NCBI RefSeq assembly: GCF_003362805.1
Contig: NZ_QNQT01000002.1
Span: 372,001 to 436,000 of the forward strand
Reading direction: 5' to 3'
Length of the DNA: 64,000 bases
Origin: Neobacillus piezotolerans
GTDB lineage: Bacteria > Bacillota > Bacilli > Bacillales > Cytobacillaceae
Positions 1 through 9,530 of the stretch are shown in pieces. Numbering within the stretch: position 1 is the stretch's first letter; each line of letters starts with the position of its first letter. The notes beneath the pieces were generated by a model. It did not search any database, was not told where the DNA came from, and saw only the letters and a program-made list of their open reading frames with translations. Both the position numbers and the translations under genes were made by a program.

Positions 1-1353
1 GGTGGTTCGGGAAAACGCCTTTGGCCGTTGTCGAACGATTCAAGATCAAAACAATTTTTAAAAGTATTGAAAGATAAAGATGATAGTTTGGAATCTATGG
101 TTCAACGAGTTCATAGGCAAATTACCAATTTTTATTCAGATAGCGACATTTTTATTGCGACAAGCAAAAACCAAGTGGAAATGTTAAACAATCAATTAGG
201 CAATAAAATAACAGTTTTAGAGGAACCTGAAAGAAGGGACACTTTTCCTGCTATTGCCCTTGCTGCAACTTATTTATATTCCGAAGTCGGTATAGGTTTG
301 GATGAGGTTATCTGTGTTCTTCCAGTAGACCCATATGTTGATGACAAGTTCTTTGAACAACTGCCTTTGCTGGAAAATGCACTGAACTGCTCCCAAGCAG
401 AACTTGCGCTTATAGGAGTAAAGCCATCGTATCCCTCTGAAAAATATGGTTATATTGTTCCAAAAAAGCTTTCTGAATTTGATTTTTTTAGCGAAGTAAG
501 CCATTTTATTGAAAAACCCAACGAAGAATTTGCTAAAGAACTAATTGCAAAAAAAGCTTACTGGAATTGCGGTGTATTTGCTTTCAAGCTTGATAAAATT
601 ATCACCAAGCTAGAAGAAAAAGGATTACCTGTCATCTATCCTCAACTATTGAGTGTGTATAGTACTTTAATTAAAACTAGTTTTGATTATGAAGTTGTTG
701 AACAAACAAACAATATAATATTCATACCATATGAAGGCGAATGGAAAGATCTTGGTACCTGGAATACGTTAACTGAAGAAATGAAATTTAATGTTCTTGG
801 TAATGGCACAATGTGTGATGAATCCAATAATACACATTTAATTAATGAGTTGGATATTCCCGTGAAAATCATTGGTATTAATGATGCAATTGTAGCTGTT
901 AGTTCTGATGGAATACTTATATCTGATAAAGAAAAGAGTCCAAAAATAAAAGATCATATATCTAATCTCGATCAAAGAGTTATGTATGCAGAGCGAAAAT
1001 GGGGATATTATCGTGTGCTTGATTACACTAAGTTTAACAATCAAGAAGTTTTGACACGCAGGATTGTAATCAATCCTGGCTCATTTCTTAGTTACCAATA
1101 CCATTTGAAACGAAAAGAAATTTGGACAGTTTTAACTGGAGAAGCAGAATCAATTCTTAATGGAAAAAGAATAACTCTGACTCCAGGAAGTGTTTTGGAA
1201 ATAAAGCCAGGAGAGCTTCATGCCCTAAAAGCACATAATAATTTTGAAATGATTGAAGTTCAAATTGGAGAAGAACTCATAGATGAGGATATTTATCGTG
1301 TATGTACAGAGTGGGAAGATATAAAAAAACAAAAGTATATTACTAGTCGGTGA
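1..1353 (+). CDS. manC: Mannose-1-phosphate guanylyltransferase (ManC type), 5' end outside window
   Basis: This enzyme makes GDP-mannose from mannose-1-phosphate and GTP for surface polysaccharide. The reading frame is open from the first base and reads GGSGKRLWPLS, the nucleotide-binding signature of sugar pyrophosphorylases, so the gene begins upstream and the TTG at 28 is an internal codon. A nucleotidyltransferase domain fills most of the protein. The last 100 or so residues form a cupin (WGYYRVLDY, then HLKRKEIWTVLTGEAE), the arrangement of type II phosphomannose isomerase/GDP-mannose pyrophosphorylases. The stop overlaps an alternative GTG start of the next gene. The gene is clearly AT-richer than the DNA after 4.6 kb, suggesting separate ancestry. 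The C-terminal isomerase activity may be redundant with manA nearby. Confidence 0.93.
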   Translation, partial: GGSGKRLWPLSNDSRSKQFLKVLKDKDDSLESMVQRVHRQITNFYSDSDIFIATSKNQVEMLNNQLGNKITVLEEPERRDTFPAIALAATYLYSEVGIGLDEVICVLPVDPYVDDKFFEQLPLLENALNCSQAELALIGVKPSYPSEKYGYIVPKKLSEFDFFSEVSHFIEKPNEEFAKELIAKKAYWNCGVFAFKLDKIITKLEEKGLPVIYPQLLSVYSTLIKTSFDYEVVEQTNNIIFIPYEGEWKDLGTWNTLTEEMKFNVLGNGTMCDESNNTHLINELDIPVKIIGINDAIVAVSSDGILISDKEKSPKIKDHISNLDQRVMYAERKWGYYRVLDYTKFNNQEVLTRRIVINPGSFLSYQYHLKRKEIWTVLTGEAESILNGKRITLTPGSVLEIKPGELHALKAHNNFEMIEVQIGEELIDEDIYRVCTEWEDIKKQKYITSR

Positions 1354-1361
1354 CTCGAATT

Positions 1362-2765
1362 ATGATTAGAAAAAATGAACGTTTTCTCTCTAAAGTTTAC
1401 GCATTTACCGATGTAGTCGTAATACAGCTTGCTTTTTTTCTAAGCTGGATTATTCGCTTTATGATTCTAAGCGATGGGATTGAGACTATTAGTTTCATAG
1501 ATTATTTTAGGTGGAATTTATTTTACACCATTTCAGTCGTTACTATTAGTGCTCTCCTTGGACTATATTCTTCGAAAAGGCGCAGATCATATACATTTGA
1601 AATATATCGTGTATGTCAAGCTCATCTGGTTAGTGTTGTTGTTTTTATGAGTTTATTATTTATTTTAAGAACAATTGATATCTCTCGTATATACCTAATG
1701 ATATTTATACTAGCTAATATCTCGTTATCAGTGGCATATCGATTTGTTGTTAAATATGTTCTTAAGATACTTAGAAAAAGGGGATATAACAAAAAATTTA
1801 TGCTAGTTTTGGGTGCCGGTACCTTAGGTAAAAAGTTTTACAATAATATAAGAAAACATCCGGAACTAGGATATGAAATTATTGGTTTTCTCGATGATTA
1901 TCAAGAGGGTTTTTACCGGGAAGATAATATGGAAATCCCAATACTAGATAAAATAGACCGCTTAGATGTAGTGCTGAAACAACACCTGGTTGATGAAGTA
2001 GTTGTAGCACTACCTTTATATGCCCATGAAAAGTTCCAAAATATTATTTTCTCTTGTGAAAAAGCGGGGATAAAAGTTTTGATTATTCCTGATTATTATC
2101 ATTTCTTGCCTGCAAAGCCATCAATAGACTCTGTTGGAGAAATGCCCTTGATTAACATCAGGGACGTCCCACTAGATGAAATGCAGTTGCGCTTTTTTAA
2201 GCGTCTATTTGATATTGTCTTTTCTTTGATAGTGTTACTATTACTTTCTCCGTTATTAATTTTAATAGCTTTCTTGGTAAAGCTTTCTTCTCCAGGTCCA
2301 ATAATTTTTAAGCAAGAGAGAGTAGGCTTAAATCGTCGTTCATTTAATATCTACAAGTTTAGGACCATGAGAGTTATGAACAACGACATCTCTAATAATC
2401 AGTGGACTACAGCGAATGATTCAAGAGTTACAATTTTCGGTTCCTTCTTACGGAAATCTAGCTTAGACGAATTACCCCAATTCCTAAATGTTTTAAAGGG
2501 TGATATGAGTGTGGTTGGTCCAAGACCTGAGAGACCTTTCTTCGTTGAAAGATTTAGGGAAGAAATTCCTCAATACATGATTAAACACCATGTTAGACCA
2601 GGTATAACGGGGTGGGCGCAAGTCAATGGTCTGCGAGGAGATACGTCAATAGAAGATAGGATTAAATATGATGTTTTCTATGTGGAAAACTGGACATTTA
2701 TTTTTGACATTAAAATTATTTTAAAAACTTTTTTAACAGGTTTTATAAATAAAAATGCTTATTAA
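1362..2765 (+). CDS. Undecaprenyl-phosphate sugar-1-phosphate transferase (priming glycosyltransferase)
   Basis: This membrane enzyme starts a polysaccharide repeat by moving a hexose-1-phosphate (often glucose or galactose) from a UDP-sugar to undecaprenyl phosphate. The N-terminal half has several membrane segments followed by a CoA-binding-like Rossmann domain (VLGAGTLGKKFY). After one more membrane helix near residue 280 comes the catalytic bacterial sugar transferase domain: FKQERVGLNRRSFNIYKFRT, SLDELPQFLNVLKGDMSVVG and RPGITGWAQVNG. A GTG at 1350 overlaps the manC stop, but the family usually begins MIRKN, so ATG 1362 is preferred. Translation is probably coupled to manC. The substrate sugar cannot be read from the sequence. 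Confidence 0.92.
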   Translation: MIRKNERFLSKVYAFTDVVVIQLAFFLSWIIRFMILSDGIETISFIDYFRWNLFYTISVVTISALLGLYSSKRRRSYTFEIYRVCQAHLVSVVVFMSLLFILRTIDISRIYLMIFILANISLSVAYRFVVKYVLKILRKRGYNKKFMLVLGAGTLGKKFYNNIRKHPELGYEIIGFLDDYQEGFYREDNMEIPILDKIDRLDVVLKQHLVDEVVVALPLYAHEKFQNIIFSCEKAGIKVLIIPDYYHFLPAKPSIDSVGEMPLINIRDVPLDEMQLRFFKRLFDIVFSLIVLLLLSPLLILIAFLVKLSSPGPIIFKQERVGLNRRSFNIYKFRTMRVMNNDISNNQWTTANDSRVTIFGSFLRKSSLDELPQFLNVLKGDMSVVGPRPERPFFVERFREEIPQYMIKHHVRPGITGWAQVNGLRGDTSIEDRIKYDVFYVENWTFIFDIKIILKTFLTGFINKNAY

Positions 2766-2796
2766 ATTTATTGTTACGACATTGTTGGGGAAACGG

Positions 2797-2826
2797 GGAA
2801 ACACCTAAATCTGTTTCCTTTTTCCT
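2797..2826 (+). terminator. Rho-independent terminator
   Basis: GGAAAC at 2797 pairs with GTTTCC at 2813 around a 10-base loop and is followed by a T-rich run. It lies after the sugar transferase and before manA. The stem is short, so some read-through into manA is likely. Confidence 0.6.
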
Positions 2827-2859
2827 TTTAAAATTAAAGAGGTAGTAAGGGTGTAATTG

Positions 2860-3807
2860 ATGATACTAAAAGAGCCTATTTTTTTTGAGCCTGAATTTAA
2901 AGAAAAAATATGGGGCGGCCAGAAGCTACGTTCATTTGGGTATGATATTCCTTCACCTAATACAGGTGAGTGCTGGGCATTTGCTGCGCACCAGAATGGG
3001 CAAAGTATAGTGAAGAATGGGGTATTTAAGGGGTTATCGTTAGGTGAGCTTTGGAATAATAATCGTTATTTATTTGGTGGTATTAGTGGAGTAAAATTCC
3101 CGTTATTAACAAAAATATTGGACGCTGCAGATGATCTATCTGTTCAAGTTCATCCCGACGATTTTTATGCAAATATTCATGGGAATGATAGTGGTAAGAC
3201 AGAATGTTGGTATATTATTGATTGCGAAGATGAGGCGGAAATTACTATTGGACACAATGGAAACTCGAAAGAGGAACTTATCGCTCTAATTGAGAATAGG
3301 CAATGGGATAAGTTACTCAGAAAGGTTAAAGTGAAGCCGGGAGATTTCTTTTTCGTTCCCAGCGGGACAATTCATGCTATTGGTAAGGGTATTCTTATTT
3401 TAGAAACTCAACAAAACTCGGATACTACCTACCGGGTTTACGATTTTGATCGTAGAGACAAAGAGGGAAATTTACGGGATTTACACATCAAACAATCTAT
3501 AGAAGTTACAACAATCCCATCAGCCCCTCCAGTAAATAATTATTTATATGAAGATTTTGGTGAATTAAAAGTTACTACGTTCTTACAATGCGATTTTTTT
3601 ACTGTACGAAAGTGGAAGTTAGAAGGTAGGAAAGGTTTGGATCAACCCTTCCCTTTTATACTGGTTAGCGTAATACAAGGAGAAGGTACAATAATCAAAA
3701 ATAGAAATGAATATTTTTTTAAAAAAGGAGATCATTTTCTTCTGCCTTCAAATTTTGGAGAATTCGCTCTTTCAGGAGAGGCGGAAATGATTGTTTCACA
3801 TCTTTAG
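2860..3807 (+). CDS. manA: Mannose-6-phosphate isomerase, class I
   Basis: This enzyme interconverts fructose-6-phosphate and mannose-6-phosphate, supplying mannose for the ManC product. The sequence has the zinc-site motifs of class I enzymes: VQVHPDD near residue 100, KTECWY soon after, and the GTIHAIGKG stretch near 170. Residues 250-315 form a second cupin-like half. About 315 residues is normal for the short Bacillus type. ATG 2860 is chosen over the preceding in-frame TTG because GTAAGGG lies about 7 bases before it. It is preceded and followed by terminators, so it may be its own unit. Base composition is AT-rich like its upstream neighbours. Confidence 0.93.
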   Translation: MILKEPIFFEPEFKEKIWGGQKLRSFGYDIPSPNTGECWAFAAHQNGQSIVKNGVFKGLSLGELWNNNRYLFGGISGVKFPLLTKILDAADDLSVQVHPDDFYANIHGNDSGKTECWYIIDCEDEAEITIGHNGNSKEELIALIENRQWDKLLRKVKVKPGDFFFVPSGTIHAIGKGILILETQQNSDTTYRVYDFDRRDKEGNLRDLHIKQSIEVTTIPSAPPVNNYLYEDFGELKVTTFLQCDFFTVRKWKLEGRKGLDQPFPFILVSVIQGEGTIIKNRNEYFFKKGDHFLLPSNFGEFALSGEAEMIVSHL

Positions 3808-3835
3808 ATTAATTTTATTCGAGAAAAAATGTTCT

Positions 3836-3861
3836 AGGGCCTTTTCAGGTCCTTTTTCCTT
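3836..3861 (+). terminator. Terminator after manA
   Basis: AGGGCC and GGTCCT form a 6-pair stem (one G-T pair) with a 6-base loop, followed by TTTTTCCTTTT. Confidence 0.65.
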
Positions 3862-4062
3862 TTAATGGATTAATATAAATTTCAGTTGAACTTAATGGAC
3901 TCATACCCCAATGCCAATTGATTTAATAAATAAAACTAAAAAGGTAACGGAAGTGTTACTGCCAATTTCGTTGTGAAGGAATGCCATTCAAAAAGGGCTC
4001 TTAACAGTGAGTTATTAATTGCCGATAAATGATTATAAGAATATTGTTAAGGTGGCATGGTA

Positions 4063-4203
4063 ATGATTATTAAATATTGGCATTTCCTTAAAATGAAATA
4101 TTACTTGCTATTTATCAAAGATGCCCGAGACCAAAAACTCAGAGGAAAAATGTTAGATAAACTGGAATATCACAGTACTGAGTATAACAAAAGAGTAAGA
4201 TGA
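4063..4203 (+). CDS. Possible small protein, 46 residues, unknown function
   Basis: ATG at 4063 is preceded by TAAGGTGG, a reasonable ribosome binding site about 7 bases away, and the frame stays open for 46 codons. The product is rich in Tyr, Lys and His (MIIKYWHFLKMKYYLLF at the start, YHSTEYNKR near the end) and looks cytosolic and basic. It resembles in style short conserved hypothetical proteins of Bacillus, but I cannot assign a family. A chance ORF in AT-rich DNA remains possible. Confidence 0.4.
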   Translation: MIIKYWHFLKMKYYLLFIKDARDQKLRGKMLDKLEYHSTEYNKRVR

Positions 4204-4585
4204 ATTCTCGGACGAAACCATGTCATACCGTGTAACGTCTCTGAGTTCAAGAACTACAGCATAGGTAAAATAATCGTTGGAAGCGTAAAAAAAATCATGT
4301 AATACTCTCCCGAAATTTTATACTGCCTTGTTTGATTGAACCTAGGCAAAACGATACGGAAAGTATTTTTTAGATTCCAATAGGGCTTTTTTTAATGAAG
4401 TTCGAGAAAGAATTACGTACTCTAAAATCACTCTCTAATATGTTCATTTTAGACATATTAATCACAGCCATCTTTCAAAAGAAGTGAATTGTACAGTGAA
4501 CTGCCATCCCCAAAGACTAGTGGTTTCACAGAGTTAGGACTAAGGAACTGTTTAACTATAATATTAATACAGTAATTGAAATTAC

Positions 4586-4594
4586 TGGTATAAT
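4586..4594 (+). promoter_or_regulatory. Extended -10 promoter for the 4643 gene
   Basis: TGGTATAAT is a perfect extended -10 element about 50 bases before the start codon. No good -35 hexamer stands at 17 bases, which is usual for extended -10 promoters. Confidence 0.5.
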
Positions 4595-4642
4595 AAAATA
4601 ATGCTTTACTAATATGACATTTCTTGGAGTGATTTTTTTATA

Positions 4643-6988
4643 ATGAAACGCCTTTTACTTCTGGTAACAATCGCAGCTATGATGATAAATCTTTTACCTG
4701 TCAATCAAGCAAAAGCGTTAGAATTTGATTGCACAGGGATTAAGATTGGACAAAAGATTTACTGGGAGGGGGTTGAGTTGAAGCCTGGCCAGATTGGCAA
4801 GCTAATGGTTTTAGAAGATACGCCACTATATAGATTTGTAGATGGAAAGCCTGAAATAGAACGGATGCTGTATAAGGGAAGTACATACAGGATTTATAAT
4901 TTCAGGGCAGAATATCTCGGGGTAGGCGCTGGCTTCTATGTAGTTCGGGATGAACGGGTCGAATACAAAACGCCTTCCAAGCAAAAACTGAATGCTGTAA
5001 AATGTGCAAACCCGAAACTGGAAATCCCTCCAGTCACTTCTCCAATAGATGAAGGAACCCCACCTATACAGGAAAAACCTCCTGAAAAGCCGCAATGGGA
5101 GTCAATGGACCTTGGTCCTCAGGTTTCCAATCTTAGTACACTGGCCTCCAGGGCGGGAATGGATCAAAACGGAAATGCTTACCTATATGTCATCCTTCAT
5201 GGTACGCCTTCCTCTTTGGCAGTGGTTGATTTGAATACAAATGAAACGAAGCGTAGTTTTTCTCTTGGAAACTCAACAAGTGCTTGGGCCATGGATGTTG
5301 ATAGCAGTGGAACTGTCTGGGTTGGCGGTACGACTAACGGGAATCTTTACAGTTATAACCCAAACATAGATGAATTCAAGGACCATGGAGATATGCTTGC
5401 CGGAACTGCGGAGACAACAATACAGGATTTGGCAGTCACAGATTATTTTGTGTACGGCTCAACTGCCTACGGAGCATCCGCATTTACGTTTAACAAGATA
5501 ACCGGTGAAAGGGAAAGTATCAAGTCGGCTTCCTTTGGGAAGCAGTTCGCAAAGTCCATCGCCGTGGAACCTGACGACAGGTACGTGTATATCAGCACCG
5601 GACCATTGGTTGATATTTTTAAGTGGGACATTATTAGCGACCTTAAAATTCCTATTTTAAACGGCGCTCACCCAGCCGAATCATATGCGGAAAAAATGAA
5701 AAAGATAGATGATTTGCTTGTAGTAAAGTTTTATCCATCAAAGAAGGCAAATATCTACAGCCTTTCTAGCGGGACATTCCTTAAAGAATTCATGGCTGAT
5801 TCAAGAGGATTCTCTCCTAAGGAGCCTGAGAAAAATGAATTCTATTACACATACGATGGAAACTTCTATGCTTATAATCTTGGAACCGGTACAATCCGTA
5901 ACACAAATGCGCGGCTACCAAGAAAACGGACTGCGTTATCCCTTGATTTTATCCAATTAAAAAGCAATCCGTCACGTAATATCCTGACAGGATTAATTGA
6001 TAATGAAGGGAATTATTTTCTCTATAATCCTTTTTCAAATGTAGTTACGGTTAAAAAGGCAATTTTGCCTTCGAACCCAGTGAACCTCCATACCTTATTT
6101 ACGGATTCGGAACAGAGATATATTTACGTAAATGGATTTATGACTGGCGGATTGACGAAGTTCGACTCAATAGAAAGAAAGGGAGTACAACTTGGAGGGG
6201 TAAACCAACTTGAAAGTGCGATCGTAATGAATGGCAAACTATACGGCGGTGCCTATCCAAAAGCCAGGCTGATTGAAATTACTCCAAATGAGTTCTGGGA
6301 CCAATCATCTATAAAGGAATTGATTTCCCTCGACAAGTATAGCCAGGAACGAATTACTGCAATGGCAGGCTATAATAATACCCATTTGTTTGCGGGGACA
6401 TATGCCCAGGATTCCATCAAAGGTGGTCTACTGCTCGATTATGATGTGGCAACCGGTGATTATAGGGTATACGAAGACTTTATAACAAACCAAAGCATTA
6501 TCTCGTTGCTTCCTGATGAGGGGTACATCTATGCTGGTACCTCAATCCATTCTAATTACAGACGTGCCGAATTCAGCGCAAAGTTTTTCCGTTTTAACCC
6601 GGATAATCCGAATGAAAAGGAGTTTTTTTTCCTTCCCATGAGGGCCACAATGGTCATGTCATTGATAAAGGGACCGGACGGAGATATTTGGGGAGCGGCT
6701 GACGGGACAATCTTTGCATATAATCCTTATTTGAATAAATTCAGATCAGTTAAAGTACTAAATGCAATTTCCGGAAGGTTCAGCAATGCCAAGCTTCTAG
6801 TAGGGAAAGATGGTTTTGTATACGGAACCATGGAGGGCCGGCTTTTCCGGATTAATCCCGCCGACATGTCATTTACATTCCTGCTTGAAAGTGGTGCCTA
6901 CGAAATTGCTCAGGATGAAGTGGGAAATCTCTATTACCGATACCTCTCGAATCTCTACATGATTCCGGTTGAAAACCTAAACCAGTAG
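4643..6988 (+). CDS. Secreted beta-propeller protein with N-terminal shared surface module
   Basis: Unrecognised as a named family. It has a signal peptide (MKRLLLL to QAKA, residues 1-25) and then, at residues 38-117, the module shared by six proteins of this locus (WEGVELKPGQIGK, YKGSTYRIYNF, GVGAGFYVV, YKTPSKQKL). The module is flanked by Cys30 and Cys117. A proline-rich linker at about 118-150 leads to some 600 residues of repeated beta-strand sequence with blade-like pieces such as DVDSSGTVWVGGTTNG and KGPDGDIWGAADG, typical of seven- or eight-bladed propellers that bind ligands or partners. The ribosome site GGAGTG is about 13 bases before the ATG. The protein is probably displayed outside the membrane; its ligand is unknown. 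Confidence 0.85.
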   Translation: MKRLLLLVTIAAMMINLLPVNQAKALEFDCTGIKIGQKIYWEGVELKPGQIGKLMVLEDTPLYRFVDGKPEIERMLYKGSTYRIYNFRAEYLGVGAGFYVVRDERVEYKTPSKQKLNAVKCANPKLEIPPVTSPIDEGTPPIQEKPPEKPQWESMDLGPQVSNLSTLASRAGMDQNGNAYLYVILHGTPSSLAVVDLNTNETKRSFSLGNSTSAWAMDVDSSGTVWVGGTTNGNLYSYNPNIDEFKDHGDMLAGTAETTIQDLAVTDYFVYGSTAYGASAFTFNKITGERESIKSASFGKQFAKSIAVEPDDRYVYISTGPLVDIFKWDIISDLKIPILNGAHPAESYAEKMKKIDDLLVVKFYPSKKANIYSLSSGTFLKEFMADSRGFSPKEPEKNEFYYTYDGNFYAYNLGTGTIRNTNARLPRKRTALSLDFIQLKSNPSRNILTGLIDNEGNYFLYNPFSNVVTVKKAILPSNPVNLHTLFTDSEQRYIYVNGFMTGGLTKFDSIERKGVQLGGVNQLESAIVMNGKLYGGAYPKARLIEITPNEFWDQSSIKELISLDKYSQERITAMAGYNNTHLFAGTYAQDSIKGGLLLDYDVATGDYRVYEDFITNQSIISLLPDEGYIYAGTSIHSNYRRAEFSAKFFRFNPDNPNEKEFFFLPMRATMVMSLIKGPDGDIWGAADGTIFAYNPYLNKFRSVKVLNAISGRFSNAKLLVGKDGFVYGTMEGRLFRINPADMSFTFLLESGAYEIAQDEVGNLYYRYLSNLYMIPVENLNQ

Positions 6989-7013
6989 TTAATATGATAC
7001 ATTATGCAAGGTA

Positions 7014-7040
7014 TGCACCAGCTATTGCTGGTGCTATTTT
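7014..7040 (+). terminator. Terminator after the propeller gene
   Basis: GCACCAGC and GCTGGTGC form a perfect 8-pair stem with a TATT loop, followed by TATTTTCTTATTTT. Confidence 0.85.
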
Positions 7041-7113
7041 CTTATTTTAAAATATTAGTATAGTAAATTTAGTGTAATTAACAGGTAAATACGTGCAGGA
7101 AATTGTTAATCTG

Positions 7114-7122
7114 TGATACTAT
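7114..7122 (+). promoter_or_regulatory. Extended -10 promoter for the CpdB-type gene
   Basis: TGATACTAT fits an extended -10 element about 58 bases before ATG 7180. Confidence 0.4.
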
Positions 7123-7179
7123 TAGAATGCTTCAGAAGATAGACTTTAAATTACATAGCAAGAAAAGGGGAATGAAAGT

Positions 7180-9456
7180 ATGAAAATGCCAACAAAGAAA
7201 GCGCTTTCGAGCGCCACGCTTGCCCTTGGGCTGATTTTGTCGCAAGCTGCACCACCGGTTGCTTATGCAGAAGCCTCCAGCAATGATGTTGTAAAATTGC
7301 GCATCCTCGAAACAACAGACATTCACACCAACTTAATCAATTATGATTATTTTAAAGATGCGCCAACAGAAGCTTTCGGCCTTTCGAAAACAGCCACCCT
7401 TATCAAGGCGGCCCGTGCGGAAGAGCCAAACACCCTTTTATTCGATAACGGAGACTTGATTCAGGGCAGCCCGCTTGGCGATTATGTACAAGGCGTCCAG
7501 AAGCTTGCCGATGGCGTTGAGCACCCGGCTGTGAAGCTTCTCAATCTTCTGAAGTTTGATGGGGCAACAGTTGGAAACCATGAATTCAACTATGGCTTGG
7601 ATTTCCTTGATGAAGTCCTCGATGATGCAAAATACCCTGTCGTAAATGCAAACGTTTACCATGACGATAAAGACAATGATCCAACTAACGATAAGAACTA
7701 CTTTACTCCTTATAAAATTCTAAACCAGGAAGTAACCGATACTGACGGCGAGAAGCATGCCATTAAAGTTGGCGTGATCGGTTTTGTCCCGCCGCAAATC
7801 ATGACCTGGGACAAAGCAAACCTTGAAGGAAAAGTGATTGCGAAAGAAATCGTTAAATCTGCCGAGGAATTCATTCCTAAAATGAAGGCTGAAGGCGCCG
7901 ATGTCATTGTTGTCCTTTCCCACTCTGGAATTGGCACAAGTTCGGAAAACGCATCGATCAATCTGACAAAAATCCCTGGCATCGATGCCGTTTTGACAGG
8001 GCATTCACACAATAAATTCCCGATGGCCGGCGATAAGCCGAACTATTCCGGGGAAGGAATCGATAATGCTAAAGGAACGATCAATGGCATTCCTGTTACA
8101 ATGCCTGGTTCATGGGGAGACAATCTTGGAGTTATCGATCTGGAAATCTCCAAGACAGATGGCAAATGGAAGGTTACCAATTCCAAAGCGGAATTGCGCT
8201 CCATTGCCGGGGTTGCAAGCGATAAGGAAGTAGAAGCCGCGATTAAAGCAGAGCATGAGGGTACTGTGGAATATGTCAGGAAGCCTGTTGGTGAGACAAA
8301 AGCTCCGATCAACAGCTACTTTGCGCTTACTAAGGATGACCCGTCCATTCAAATCGTAACAAATGCCCAGAAGTGGTATGTAGAAAAAACGCTTAAAGGA
8401 ACAAAATACGAAAACCTTCCAGTCCTTTCAGCCGGCGCTCCATTCAAAGCTGGCGGCCGCGGAGGCGCTAATTATTACACAGATATCGATGAAGGGACGA
8501 TTGCAATCAAAAATGTTGCCGACCTTTACTTGTATCCAAACACTGTATTCGCTGTTAAAGTAACAGGCTCTGATATCAAGGAATGGCTCGAATGGTCCGC
8601 TGGCCAGTTCAAACAACTTGATGCAAAATCAACGGATGTCCAGGAACTCGTCGATACAGCATTCCCGACATACAACTACGATGTCATTGATGGTGTAACG
8701 TATGAAATTGACGTAACAGAACCTGCTAAATACGATAAAGATCAAAACCTGGTCAATCCAGATGCAAACCGCATCAAGAATCTTCGTTTTGACGGAAAGC
8801 CAATCAATCCGAATGCCGAGTTCATTGTTGCGACAAACAACTACCGCGCAAATGGAATCAAAGTGGCGGCCAATAAGGAAATCGCCCTTGCATCACCGGA
8901 TGAAAACCGCCAAGTCATCATCGACTACATTAAAGAAACAAAGGTAATCAACCCAAGCGCCGACAACAACTGGAGTTTCGCGCCAATTAAGAATCAGGAC
9001 GGCCTGAAGGTTTCGTTCGAATCTTCGCCAAAAGCACAGAAATACCTGACTGAAGGCGGAGATGTAAAATACGCTACAACCCTGGAGTCGGGATTTGCGA
9101 AATATGAACTGACCCTTCCTGCATTGAAGGATACAAAACCAGGCGACAAGCCAGGAGATACTCCTGGAACAAAGCCTGCTCCCAAGGTTTATTGGAAAGG
9201 GTCTTACCTGAAGCCGAACCAAATCGGCCGGGTATCAATCGAAAAGCCAATCAATCTTTGGAAGCTTGACGGCAATAAACTTGTCTTTGTCCGTATTCTT
9301 AAACCGGGTGAAGCATACCGCGTTTACAGCTACCAAAGTGCCCATGGCGGCCAGTATGGAGTGGGCGGAGGTTACTATGTAACCAATATGAAAGGCTATG
9401 TAAAATACGAAACCCCATCCAAAGCAAAGTTAAAAGAGCTTAGAGGGGAAGAATAA
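7180..9456 (+). CDS. Secreted 2',3'-cyclic-nucleotide phosphodiesterase/3'-nucleotidase with C-terminal surface module
   Basis: Predicted to hydrolyse 2',3'-cyclic nucleotides and 3'-nucleotides outside the cell, releasing phosphate and nucleosides. A signal peptide (residues 1-27, ending VAYAEA) is followed by a calcineurin-like metallophosphatase domain: ETTDIHTNL, LFDNGDLIQGSP, VGNHEFNYGLDF and LTGHSHNKF. The 5'-nucleotidase C-terminal domain follows (GAPFKAGGRGG, then NTVFAVKVTG). After a linker of repeated Lys-Pro-Gly-Asp, residues 668-758 hold the shared module (YWKGSYLKPNQIGR, KPGEAYRVYSY, GVGGGYYVT, YETPSKAKL). AAGGGGAAT is the ribosome site. It is flanked by its own promoter and terminators, so it is monocistronic. 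Confidence 0.92.
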   Translation: MKMPTKKALSSATLALGLILSQAAPPVAYAEASSNDVVKLRILETTDIHTNLINYDYFKDAPTEAFGLSKTATLIKAARAEEPNTLLFDNGDLIQGSPLGDYVQGVQKLADGVEHPAVKLLNLLKFDGATVGNHEFNYGLDFLDEVLDDAKYPVVNANVYHDDKDNDPTNDKNYFTPYKILNQEVTDTDGEKHAIKVGVIGFVPPQIMTWDKANLEGKVIAKEIVKSAEEFIPKMKAEGADVIVVLSHSGIGTSSENASINLTKIPGIDAVLTGHSHNKFPMAGDKPNYSGEGIDNAKGTINGIPVTMPGSWGDNLGVIDLEISKTDGKWKVTNSKAELRSIAGVASDKEVEAAIKAEHEGTVEYVRKPVGETKAPINSYFALTKDDPSIQIVTNAQKWYVEKTLKGTKYENLPVLSAGAPFKAGGRGGANYYTDIDEGTIAIKNVADLYLYPNTVFAVKVTGSDIKEWLEWSAGQFKQLDAKSTDVQELVDTAFPTYNYDVIDGVTYEIDVTEPAKYDKDQNLVNPDANRIKNLRFDGKPINPNAEFIVATNNYRANGIKVAANKEIALASPDENRQVIIDYIKETKVINPSADNNWSFAPIKNQDGLKVSFESSPKAQKYLTEGGDVKYATTLESGFAKYELTLPALKDTKPGDKPGDTPGTKPAPKVYWKGSYLKPNQIGRVSIEKPINLWKLDGNKLVFVRILKPGEAYRVYSYQSAHGGQYGVGGGYYVTNMKGYVKYETPSKAKLKELRGEE

Positions 9457-9466
9457 TATCGTCTAA

Positions 9467-9506
9467 AAACCCCCTGCCTGGGATCCCTGGCAGGGGGTTT
9501 CTTTTA
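9467..9506 (+). terminator. Strong terminator, possibly serving both strands
   Basis: AAACCCCCTGCC pairs with GGCAGGGGGTTT in a 12-base stem, followed by CTTTT. It lies between two convergent genes and has A-runs on the other side, so it may also stop the minus-strand gene at 9531. Confidence 0.9.
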
Positions 9507-9530
9507 GATGATTCTTATTCCGTCTCCAAA

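Larger units (their letters stand above)
3862..4642. other. AT-rich intergenic region without a clear gene
   Basis: About 780 bases separate the polysaccharide genes from the surface-protein locus. Apart from the possible 46-residue ORF at 4063 and the promoter near 4590 I see no long reading frame, no RNA gene and no recognisable transposase piece. Base composition matches the AT-rich DNA to the left, so the boundary of that segment lies close to 4.6 kb. Confidence 0.5.

Noticed and set aside
3862-4642. Insertion sequence remnant
   Set aside because: No terminal inverted repeats and no transposase-like frame could be seen in this AT-rich gap.
7071-7087. WalR-like site before the CpdB-type gene
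   Set aside because: TGTAAT is followed after five bases by GGTAAA, which breaks the consensus, so it was not listed as a feature.
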